A DNA stretch of 13,458 bases from Soehngenia sp035406565 (GTDB taxonomy: Bacteria; Bacillota; Clostridia; Tissierellales; Tissierellaceae). The stretch is from NCBI GenBank assembly GCA_035406565.1, contig DAONLG010000038.1, forward strand, positions 1 to 13,458. The letters run 5' to 3'. How positions within the stretch are numbered: position 1 is the first letter of the stretch; each line of letters begins with the position of its first letter. The notes beneath the pieces are model-generated. The model was given only the letters and a program-made list of their open reading frames with translations. It searched no databases and had not been told where the DNA came from. The translations under genes were made by a program, and so were the position numbers. This document shows, piece after piece, positions 1-6,059 of the stretch.

Positions 1-1
1 G

Positions 2-703
2 TCAGCAGGTCTAGGTAAACTTGGGAAAAAAGTTCTGCTTGTAGATTTGGATCCACAGGGGAATTCTTCAAGCGGGTTGGGGATAGATAAGGACAATGTA
101 GATGTTCAAATCTATGATTGCCTTACTGGGAAAGTAAGCATAGCTGAGGCTGTAAAATCTTCATCTGCAGAAAATGTCAGCATCATACCATCTAATAGTG
201 AGCTCGCAGGAGTAGAAATAGAATTAGCTCGAGTTGACGGTTGGGAGGATACTTTAAAAAATGTATTAGCGAATATAAAAAATGAGTTTGATTTTTGCTT
301 TATAGATTGCCCACCCTCGTTAGGTATATTGAGTGTGATTGGGCTGATTGCAGCTGATAGCGTAATTATTCCAATCCAATGTGAGTATTATGCACTTGAA
401 GGTGTGAGCCAACTATTTAAGACAATAGAGTTAGTAAGGAAAAATCAAAACCCAAATCTTGAATTAGAGGGAGTGGTTCTAAATATGTTTGATGGTAGAA
501 CAAACCTATCAATTCAAGTAGTAGAAGAAGTAAAGAAATTTTTCAAAGGGAAAGTATTCACAAGTATCATACCGAGAAATGTAAGACTTGCTGAATCACC
601 ATCATACGGGATGAGTGTTCATGACTATGATTCAAAGTCAAAGGGAGCAGAATCTTATTTGGAGTTAGCAAATGAGTTTCTTGATATGCAAGATGAAGGA
701 TAG
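2..703 (+). CDS. parA: ParA/Soj chromosome-partitioning ATPase, 5' end outside the window
   Basis: ParA-family ATPase that acts with ParB and parS in origin segregation and, in Firmicutes, in control of DnaA. The reading frame is open from base 2, so the protein begins before the window; about 233 residues are visible. The first readable residues (SAGLGKLGKKVLLVDLDPQG) match the stretch just after the Walker A loop, so the deviant Walker A lysines and roughly 25-30 N-terminal residues are missing only because of the window edge. FCFIDCPPSLG is the Walker B region, followed by PIQCEYYALEGV and a C-terminal SPSYGMSVHDYD block typical of chromosomal ParA/Soj. The TAG stop lies just before parB, suggesting one transcript and possible translational coupling. 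The family assignment is secure; chromosomal rather than plasmid origin is inferred from the neighbours. Confidence 0.95.
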   Translation, partial: SAGLGKLGKKVLLVDLDPQGNSSSGLGIDKDNVDVQIYDCLTGKVSIAEAVKSSSAENVSIIPSNSELAGVEIELARVDGWEDTLKNVLANIKNEFDFCFIDCPPSLGILSVIGLIAADSVIIPIQCEYYALEGVSQLFKTIELVRKNQNPNLELEGVVLNMFDGRTNLSIQVVEEVKKFFKGKVFTSIIPRNVRLAESPSYGMSVHDYDSKSKGAESYLELANEFLDMQDEG

Positions 704-715
704 AGGGTGATGTTT

Positions 716-1579
716 TTGGTTCAAAAAAGGACTGGACTTGGGAAGGGACTTTCTGCACTTATACAAGATAAAGAGAGTGTAGAAAATTTAATCAATGATT
801 TAGCTGGAAATGATACTAAAGTTTTAGAAATTGACATTGATAAGATAAAGCCAAAAGAAGATCAACCAAGGAAGAAATTCGACAAGGAAAGCTTAGAGAG
901 TTTAGCGAAATCCATAGAGGAAAATGGTGTACTTCAACCATTACTGGTCACTAAAAAAGATGAATATTATGAGATTGTAGCTGGAGAAAGAAGATACAGA
1001 GCCTCTAAGATTGCCAATCTTAACAAGATACCGTGCATTGTGAAGGAATTTGACGAAATAACCGCCTCAAAAATTGCTCTGATTGAAAACATACAAAGAG
1101 AGGATTTAAACCCCATAGAAGAAGCCTATGGCTATAAAAAAATAATTGATGAGTATAATTTGACACAAGATGAATTAGCTAAAGCCATTGGTAAGAGCAG
1201 GTCTTATGTGGCAAATATCCTAAGATTATTAAACCTAGATAAAAGAGTGGTAGAATTTATTAAAAATGGCGATTTGACAACAGGACATGGGAAAGTTTTA
1301 CTCGGCATAAAAGACAAGGATGCTCAATATAAAAAAGCTCTAAATATAATCAAGACTAATTCATCAGTTAGAAAGACTGAAGAACTGTTGGACAAGAAAA
1401 AAAGGAAAAGTTCAAAAAATCGAAGCAAAGACGTTTATATCAGAGAGATTGAAGAAAGACTTATCACAAATCTAGGGACTAAGGTAACTATCAACAAAAC
1501 TAAATCCAAAGGGAAAATCGAAATAGAATTTTACAATGAAGACGACTTAGACAGGCTTGTAGACTTGATTGTAAAGTAA
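716..1579 (+). CDS. parB: ParB/Spo0J chromosome-partitioning CTPase
   Basis: ParB binds parS, hydrolyses CTP and slides as a clamp along DNA near the origin; it also loads SMC. Visible features on the 287-residue product are the N-terminal KRTGLGKGLSALI tail that usually contacts ParA, the CTP-binding GERRYRA box (about residues 90-96), ENIQRE (124-129), a helix-turn-helix with SRSYVANILRLLNL (149-174), and a basic linker before a C-terminal dimerisation segment. Start choice: TTG at 716 gives MVQKRTGLGKG, which fits the family, with GAGGG about 8 bases upstream. An in-frame ATG at 710 (with AAGGA 9 bases upstream) and a GTG at 707 would add only two or three residues. It follows parA closely, and a parS site begins right after its stop codon. 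Confidence 0.95.
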   Translation: MVQKRTGLGKGLSALIQDKESVENLINDLAGNDTKVLEIDIDKIKPKEDQPRKKFDKESLESLAKSIEENGVLQPLLVTKKDEYYEIVAGERRYRASKIANLNKIPCIVKEFDEITASKIALIENIQREDLNPIEEAYGYKKIIDEYNLTQDELAKAIGKSRSYVANILRLLNLDKRVVEFIKNGDLTTGHGKVLLGIKDKDAQYKKALNIIKTNSSVRKTEELLDKKKRKSSKNRSKDVYIREIEERLITNLGTKVTINKTKSKGKIEIEFYNEDDLDRLVDLIVK

Positions 1580-1595
1580 TGTTCCACGTGGAACA
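1580..1595. other. parS: parS centromere-like site (ParB binding)
   Basis: TGTTCCACGTGGAACA is a perfect 16-bp palindrome that fits the bacterial parS consensus (B. subtilis type TGTTNCACGTGAAACA, here in the fully symmetric variant). It starts on the base after the parB TAA. The symmetry extends to 20 bp (1578-1597) by using the last two bases of that stop codon. It lies in the 33-bp gap before the PhzF gene. It should nucleate ParB, which would then spread over the neighbouring genes; this is family knowledge, not visible here. Confidence 0.95.
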
Positions 1596-1612
1596 TTTAA
1601 AGGAGTGATTAT

Positions 1613-2509
1613 ATGGAATTAAATATATTTCAAATCGATGCATTTACTGACAAAGCTTTTGGAGGAAATCCTGCTGGAGTAGTCATATCAAACAACAAGT
1701 TGCCGGACAGGATAATGCAGCAGATTGCTAAAGAAATGAATCTTTCCGAAACTGTTTTTGTAACTGAAGTTGAAAAGGAAAGATACCAAGTCAGGTATTT
1801 CACACCAGAATGTGAAGTTGATCTATGTGGGCATGCGACAATAGGGGGAGTTTTTTTACTTGCGGATGAGGGCTATATTGCAAATATTAACAAAGGGAAA
1901 AAATCAATTCATTTAAACACAAAGATAGGGGATATTTTAGTCGATATCACTTATGATAATTTCCACCCGATCTCAGTAGTTATGGAGCAGAAAAGGCCAG
2001 AAAGCTATGGTGTTTTAAATGACATGCATAAGCTAGCTGAAATTTTAAACATCAAAGAAGATGATATTGGCATAGATGGAGAAATTGCAATGCCAGAGAT
2101 CATGTCAACGGGCTTAAAAGACATCATATGCCCTATAAAAAGCAAATCCGTATTAGACAACATGAATGTAGATTTAAAAAAATTAAAAGATTACTCATTA
2201 GAGCTTGGAGTAGTAGGTTTACATGCTTTTAATTTAGATGACAAAGACAGTTCTAAAGCCTATGCAAGAAATTTTGGACCTGCAGTAGGCATAGATGAAG
2301 AAGCTGCTACAGGGACCTCAAATGGAGCACTTATATATTATTTGAAGAAAAATGGATTTTTAAAGGGTGATACTTTAAAAGTTAGCCAGGGCTATATTTT
2401 AGACAGGCCAAGTACAATAGAATGCTTTATTGAAGAGAGCAAAGACGGTTTTAGGGTAAAAGTTGGAGGAAGTGCTGTAAAAGTAATAGAGGGAATCATT
2501 AAATTTTAA
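1613..2509 (+). CDS. PhzF-family isomerase/epimerase-like protein
   Basis: A 298-residue PhzF/YddE-fold protein of normal family length. The diaminopimelate-epimerase-like fold is recognised from the N-terminal QIDAFTDKAFGGNPAGVV block, MNLSETVFV, RYFTPECEVDLCGHATIGG (GHATIGG at 73-79) and the second-half GIDEEAATGTSNGAL block. Glu46 in LSET aligns with the catalytic glutamate of PhzF (Glu45), so the protein is probably active as an acid-base isomerase. The substrate cannot be told from sequence: no phenazine genes are present, and most family members in this setting are uncharacterised. An AAGGAG ribosome site precedes the ATG. The next gene starts 14 bases after its stop, so the two are probably co-transcribed, perhaps with parAB since no clear promoter was seen. 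Confidence 0.9.
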   Translation: MELNIFQIDAFTDKAFGGNPAGVVISNNKLPDRIMQQIAKEMNLSETVFVTEVEKERYQVRYFTPECEVDLCGHATIGGVFLLADEGYIANINKGKKSIHLNTKIGDILVDITYDNFHPISVVMEQKRPESYGVLNDMHKLAEILNIKEDDIGIDGEIAMPEIMSTGLKDIICPIKSKSVLDNMNVDLKKLKDYSLELGVVGLHAFNLDDKDSSKAYARNFGPAVGIDEEAATGTSNGALIYYLKKNGFLKGDTLKVSQGYILDRPSTIECFIEESKDGFRVKVGGSAVKVIEGIIKF

Positions 2510-2523
2510 TACGGAGGGATAAT

Positions 2524-3162
2524 ATGTTAATTGAAAAAAGCGTTAGAGATTTTGTCTATGAAGTAAAAAGTGACAATCCAACACCGGGAGGAGGAAGTGT
2601 TTCTGCTCTTGCTGGAAGTCTTGGTGCAGCTTTGTCAAATATGGTTGGAAATCTAACTATCGGAAAGGGAAAATATGAAGAAATACCAGAAGAAAAAAGA
2701 GCTCTGCTAGAAGAAAACCAAGAAAAAATTAGTTTTTTAATAGACGATCTCCTTTCAATAGTAGATGAGGACTCTACTGCATTTGATGACGTGATGAAAG
2801 CATTTAAACTTCCAAAATCGACAGAAGAAGAAAAAAAATTGAGATCAGAAAAGATACAATTAGGTTATAAAAAAGCTCTAGAAGTGCCTTTGAAATGCGC
2901 TCAAAAATGTTTAGAAACTTTAAATTTACAAAAAGTCTTTGCACAATACGGAAACGTGAATGCAATAACAGATATAGGAGTTGGAACTTTACTTGCATAT
3001 TCAGGATTAGAGGGTGCACTTTTCAATGTAACAATAAATTTAAAAAGCATCAAAGATGAAGAATACAAGGAAAAAGTTGAAAAAGTAGTAAAAGAGAGTT
3101 TGGAAAAAGGAAAAGAGATTAAGGAAGAAATTCTTCAAATTGTATATAAAAGATTAGGTTAA
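2524..3162 (+). CDS. fchA: Methenyl-tetrahydrofolate cyclohydrolase, FchA type (cyclodeaminase/cyclohydrolase family)
   Basis: A 212-residue member of the formiminotransferase-cyclodeaminase C-terminal family. The signature NPTPGGGSVSALAGSLGAAL lies at about residues 18-37. The all-alpha body contains a DEDSTAFDDVMKAFKLPK segment and the late AQYGNVNAITDIGVG block. Stand-alone proteins of this size in clostridia are usually FchA, which interconverts 5,10-methenyl- and 10-formyl-tetrahydrofolate in cytoplasmic one-carbon metabolism. Formimidoyl-THF cyclodeaminase, used in histidine or purine breakdown, is the alternative and cannot be excluded from sequence. No folD, fhs or histidine-degradation gene is in the window. 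A GGAGGG site precedes the ATG. A hairpin terminator follows the stop by 7 bases, ending the transcript that includes the PhzF gene. Confidence 0.88.
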   Translation: MLIEKSVRDFVYEVKSDNPTPGGGSVSALAGSLGAALSNMVGNLTIGKGKYEEIPEEKRALLEENQEKISFLIDDLLSIVDEDSTAFDDVMKAFKLPKSTEEEKKLRSEKIQLGYKKALEVPLKCAQKCLETLNLQKVFAQYGNVNAITDIGVGTLLAYSGLEGALFNVTINLKSIKDEEYKEKVEKVVKESLEKGKEIKEEILQIVYKRLG

Positions 3163-3169
3163 TTTATTG

Positions 3170-3204
3170 CCTCTAGTCGATGAATTTCGATTAGAGGTAG
3201 TTTT
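3170..3204 (+). terminator. Hairpin terminator after fchA
   Basis: CCTCTAGTCGA (3170-3180) pairs with TCGATTAGAGG (3187-3197): 11 pairs including one G-U, around a 6-base loop. A short T run (TTTT at 3201-3204) follows a TAG spacer. The weak U-tract makes efficiency uncertain, but the position just after the fchA stop is right. Confidence 0.7.
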
Positions 3205-3207
3205 ATA

Positions 3208-3236
3208 TTGTTTATAAGACTAAAGGGTGTTAGAAT
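3208..3236 (+). promoter_or_regulatory. Likely sigma-A promoter for the cysteine desulfurase unit
   Basis: TTGTTT (-35, 3208-3213) and TAGAAT (-10, 3231-3236) are separated by 17 bp. They sit directly after the fchA terminator and about 35 bp before the next start codon. The -35 matches 4/6 and the -10 matches 5/6 of consensus. Confidence 0.5.
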
Positions 3237-3270
3237 AAAATAAAGATATTCTCTCATAGGAGTGAAGAAA

Positions 3271-4413
3271 ATGTACTATTTTGATAATGCAGCAACAACT
3301 TTTCCTAAACCAGATAGAGTTTATGATAAAGTGTACGAGGCAATGAAAGAATTCGGTGCAAATCCCGGCAGATCTGGTCACAAAATGGCACTTAAAGCCA
3401 ATAGAGAAGTTTATGATGCTAGAGTTTTGATTTCTAAGTTCTTTAATATTGAAGATCCTTTTAATTTAATTTTCACATCCAATTGCACTATGGCGCTTAA
3501 CATGGCTATAATAGGGACCTTAAGAGAAGGCGATCATGTAATAACTACATCCATGGAGCATAATTCAGTACTTCGCCCAATAAAACACCTAGAGCAACTC
3601 GGCATAGAAAATACAATAGTGTATGCGGATAAAAATGGTTATATAACAAAGGATAGTATTTTAAAAGCCGTAAAAACTAACACTAAGATGATTGCAATAA
3701 CACATGTATCAAATCTTACAGGCACAATTATGCCCATTGAAGAAATTGGGGAATTAGCTAAAGCAAAAGGCATACTTTTTCTTGTAGATGCAAGTCAATC
3801 TTCAGGTGTTATTCCAATAGATGTAAATAAAAATAATATTGATTTTCTAGCATTTCCTGGGCATAAAGGCCTATTGGGTCCACAGGGCACGGGAGGATTA
3901 TTCATAAGAGACGGGTTGAAGACTGATGCGATTATTAAAGGTGGTACAGGGAGTGAATCTTATTCAATTTACCAACCTGAGATAATGCCAGATAAGTTTG
4001 AAAGCGGCACATTGAACATGCCCGGCATTGTAGGACTTAAAGAAGGGATAAATTATATAATAGAAACTGGCATAGAAAATATACGAAAAAAGGAAGAAGA
4101 ACTTTCAAAATTTTTTGTTGAAGAATTGAGAAAAATAGAAGGGGTTAAAATATATGGACCTACTGATATAACTCAAAGGACGGCTGTCATTCCCATCAAC
4201 ATACTAGATATGGATTCATCTGAAATATCATACATATTAGATGATAGATATGATATATATGTAAGACCGGGTCTTCACTGTGCGCCACTTGCACATGAAA
4301 CAATTGGGACAATGGAACAAGGAGCAGTTCGGTTTAGTTTCGGTCCTTTTAACACAGAAGAAGAAGTAGAATATTTAATAAAAGCTATATACGAAATTAC
4401 TAAACAAATGTAA
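3271..4413 (+). CDS. PLP-dependent cysteine desulfurase family protein (class V aminotransferase)
   Basis: A 380-residue class V aminotransferase fold enzyme expected to take sulfur from cysteine as a persulfide, releasing alanine. It opens with YYFDNAATTFPKP and NPGRSGH. TSNCTMALNMAI, MEHNSVLRP, THVSNLTGT and VDASQSSG follow as cofactor-binding blocks. Lys199 in PGHKGLLGPQGTGG is the predicted PLP lysine, and Cys337 in RPGLHCAPLAHETIG is the predicted persulfide cysteine. The HCAPLAH context resembles the stand-alone SufS-like family found in many Firmicutes rather than NifS/IscS. No scaffold (SufU/IscU) or tRNA-thiolation partner is adjacent, so the sulfur acceptor is unknown. ATG at 3271 is preferred because GGAG lies 8 bases upstream; the in-frame GTG at 3262 overlaps that site. 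DUF4446 follows after 10 bases. Confidence 0.9.
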   Translation: MYYFDNAATTFPKPDRVYDKVYEAMKEFGANPGRSGHKMALKANREVYDARVLISKFFNIEDPFNLIFTSNCTMALNMAIIGTLREGDHVITTSMEHNSVLRPIKHLEQLGIENTIVYADKNGYITKDSILKAVKTNTKMIAITHVSNLTGTIMPIEEIGELAKAKGILFLVDASQSSGVIPIDVNKNNIDFLAFPGHKGLLGPQGTGGLFIRDGLKTDAIIKGGTGSESYSIYQPEIMPDKFESGTLNMPGIVGLKEGINYIIETGIENIRKKEEELSKFFVEELRKIEGVKIYGPTDITQRTAVIPINILDMDSSEISYILDDRYDIYVRPGLHCAPLAHETIGTMEQGAVRFSFGPFNTEEEVEYLIKAIYEITKQM

Positions 4414-4423
4414 AGGTGATAAG

Positions 4424-4942
4424 ATGGAAGAATTTTTGAAGCTGATTGAAAATTATACAACATATATTCTATTAGGTACATCTTTTTTTACGCTCATAAT
4501 ACTTATCATAGTATTAGTGCAAAACAATGCCATTAAACATGAGAGAGAAAAGTATCATGCCCTTACAAAAGGCCTTACTGGAGTAAATTTTGAAGAGCTT
4601 TTCATTCATGTCAATTCTGATATAAACGATATAAATTCAAAATTAAAGAAACTTGAGGATAATTTAATGACTGTCGAGACAAATTTAACATTTGCGCTCC
4701 AAAAGATTGGGTTTTTAAGGTACAACGCTTTTGCTGATATGGGAAGCGAACTTAGCTTTTCAATAGCATTATTAGATAAATACAACAATGGATTTGTCTT
4801 GACTAGCATATATGGAAGGGAAAAGTCTGTCAGTTTTGCAAAACCAATAAAAAACGGCGAATCTAATGTTCCGCTGTCTCCTGAAGAGATGATAGCTATA
4901 GATAGAGCGATAAGAGGGGAGAAAGAGATTGGATTTAAATAG
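4424..4942 (+). CDS. DUF4446 family membrane-anchored protein of unknown function
   Basis: A 172-residue protein with one N-terminal membrane helix (about residues 13-32, YILLGTSFFTLIILIIVLVQ), a charged segment, a probable coiled coil (about 62-92), and a conserved C-terminal block. That block reads RYNAFADMGSELSFSIALLD then NNGFVLTSIYGRE (about 99-133), which I recognise as the DUF4446 signature. The predicted topology puts the bulk in the cytoplasm. The family is common in clostridia and often sits in the origin-side neighbourhood with parAB, as here, but its function is not known and I do not infer one. A GGTGAT ribosome site precedes the ATG. Its last 14 bases overlap the start of the lipid kinase gene, indicating translational coupling. 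Confidence 0.88.
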   Translation: MEEFLKLIENYTTYILLGTSFFTLIILIIVLVQNNAIKHEREKYHALTKGLTGVNFEELFIHVNSDINDINSKLKKLEDNLMTVETNLTFALQKIGFLRYNAFADMGSELSFSIALLDKYNNGFVLTSIYGREKSVSFAKPIKNGESNVPLSPEEMIAIDRAIRGEKEIGFK

Positions 4943-5834
4943 TGAAGAAATAAAGAAAGAAAAATATTTGTTCATCTTAAATCCCGTATCAGGAGATGGA
5001 AGAGCTATACAAGAGGTAGAAGATGTTGAAAAATACTGTAACAAAAAAGGAATAGATTATAAAATAGAAATTACTAAAGCCATAGATGATGCTGAAAATT
5101 TAGTAATAGAAAACCCAAATTATGACATATATGTTGCAGTAGGTGGAGATGGAACGATAAACGAAGTGGCCGCAGGAATACTAAAAAAAGGTGAAGGCAT
5201 ACTTGGCATTATTCCAAGGGGAACTGGCAATGACTTGAGCAAAGCATTAGAACTTCCGTTGAAACTAGAAGAATGCTTAGACATCATAACGACAAAAGAT
5301 TATAAGTTGATAGATGTTGGCCTAGCAGATGGCAAGTACTTTTTAAATGTAGCAAGCATTGGATTAGATGCGGAAGTAGTAAATCAGACGGAAAAGATAA
5401 AAGACCATGTAAAAGGCAATAAAGCATATATTCTAGGAGTGTTCTTTGCACTCATCAAGTACAAAAGCAAAAAGTCTTCTATTGACATAAATGATAAGAT
5501 CTATAAAAATTCATTGATGCTTTTAGCTGTAGGTAATGGAAAATACTACGGTGGAGGAATGAAAATACTTCCAAATGCCTCATTAAATGATAACTCGTTG
5601 AGCTTTTGTATGGTTAAAGACATATCAAAACTCAGGGTTTTGACATTGTTTCCCACAATATTCAGTGGAAAGCACCTAAAATACGAAAGATATGTGCTAG
5701 AAGGCAAGGCTGATAAAATAGATGTTGATTTTGGGGGAAAAATTACATTAAATCTAGATGGGAAACTTTATAGACTAGAAAATAACAAAATAAATTTTAA
5801 ATTGCACGATAAAAAACTAAAAATTAAATATTAA
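4929..5834 (+). CDS. Diacylglycerol kinase-like lipid kinase (DagK/YegS family)
   Basis: A 301-residue soluble lipid kinase of the DAGK catalytic family, typically ATP-dependent phosphorylation of diacylglycerol (recycling lipid from lipoteichoic acid or phospholipid turnover) or a related lipid. Key motifs are FILNPVSGDGRA at the N-terminus, VAVGGDGTINEVAAG (GGDGT at 72-76, nucleotide binding) and IPRGTGNDLSKAL (about 95-107). A C-terminal beta domain contains GNGKYYGGGMKILPNASLNDN, usual for DgkB/YegS proteins. The start is TTG at 4929 with GGGGAG six bases upstream; it lies inside the end of the DUF4446 gene, and no better start fits before the first motif. The exact substrate cannot be fixed from sequence. 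It ends the three-gene unit; a hairpin follows about 60 bases later. Confidence 0.9.
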   Translation: MDLNSEEIKKEKYLFILNPVSGDGRAIQEVEDVEKYCNKKGIDYKIEITKAIDDAENLVIENPNYDIYVAVGGDGTINEVAAGILKKGEGILGIIPRGTGNDLSKALELPLKLEECLDIITTKDYKLIDVGLADGKYFLNVASIGLDAEVVNQTEKIKDHVKGNKAYILGVFFALIKYKSKKSSIDINDKIYKNSLMLLAVGNGKYYGGGMKILPNASLNDNSLSFCMVKDISKLRVLTLFPTIFSGKHLKYERYVLEGKADKIDVDFGGKITLNLDGKLYRLENNKINFKLHDKKLKIKY

Positions 5835-5892
5835 ATTTTTGTAACATTTAATTATAATTATAATACCAGATTTTGACAACGATGTAAGCATT

Positions 5893-5932
5893 AATATAAC
5901 TGATATAGAAAAGAAAATATCAGTTATATTTT
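5893..5932 (+). terminator. Putative terminator after the lipid kinase unit
   Basis: A perfect 14-bp inverted repeat (5893-5906 with 5917-5930) has a 10-base purine loop and ends in TTTT. The stem is AT-rich and the T run short, so strength is uncertain. It lies between the kinase stop and the promoter of the M23 gene, where a terminator is expected. Confidence 0.5.
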
Positions 5933-5950
5933 GGTTTACATTTTTTTTAT

Positions 5951-5970
5951 ACAATTTCTTAAGAAGTTGT
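5951..5970. repeat. Near-perfect 20-bp dyad overlapping the M23 promoter -35
   Basis: ACAATTTCTT / AAGAAGTTGT forms a gapless dyad with 9 of 10 symmetric pairs. Its last four bases are part of the -35 hexamer (5967-5972). The position is what a repressor or activator operator would have; the binding protein is unknown. Confidence 0.5.
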
Positions 5971-5995
5971 CAATAAAAGTTCATATTGGTATAAT
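5967..5995 (+). promoter_or_regulatory. Sigma-A-type promoter of the M23 peptidase gene
   Basis: TTGTCA (-35, 5967-5972) and a consensus TATAAT (-10, 5990-5995) are spaced by exactly 17 bp. Predicted transcription start is near 6002, giving a leader of about 58 bases. Confidence 0.8.
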
Positions 5996-6007
5996 GAACT
6001 AGTAATT

Positions 6008-6024
6008 GTTACAAAAGAGTTACA
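6008..6024 (-). promoter_or_regulatory. Candidate WalR box in the M23 leader
   Basis: The minus strand reads TGTAAC-TCTTT-TGTAAC, an exact match to the WalR direct-repeat consensus TGTWAH-N5-TGTWAH known from B. subtilis and S. aureus. A third half site (TTTACA on the plus strand, 6031-6036) follows with 6-base spacing. The box lies just downstream of the predicted transcription start, a location that more often means repression than activation. walR and walK are encoded in the same window. Confidence 0.6.
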
Positions 6025-6059
6025 AAAAAATTTACATTAGGTGTTCAATGGAGGTAGAG

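Noticed and set aside
4287..4302. Second parS-like sequence, ACTTGCACATGAAACA
   Set aside because: It matches the B. subtilis-type parS at only 12-13 of 16 positions, breaks the central CACGTG, and lies in the conserved coding block of the cysteine desulfurase (PLAHET), so it is probably chance.
5840..5860. TGTAAC half site after the lipid kinase gene as another WalR box
   Set aside because: The required second half site at 5-base spacing (ATTATA) mismatches at three positions.
5835..5892. Possible small gene or RNA between the lipid kinase and the hairpin
   Set aside because: The stretch is AT-rich with no ribosome site or credible open frame; nothing beyond the downstream terminator can be supported.
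6006..6059. Longer N-terminus for the M23 peptidase from a TTG at 6006
   Set aside because: This would start within a few bases of the predicted transcription start, inside the WalR-type repeat and without a ribosome site. GGAGG before the ATG at 6060 fits better.
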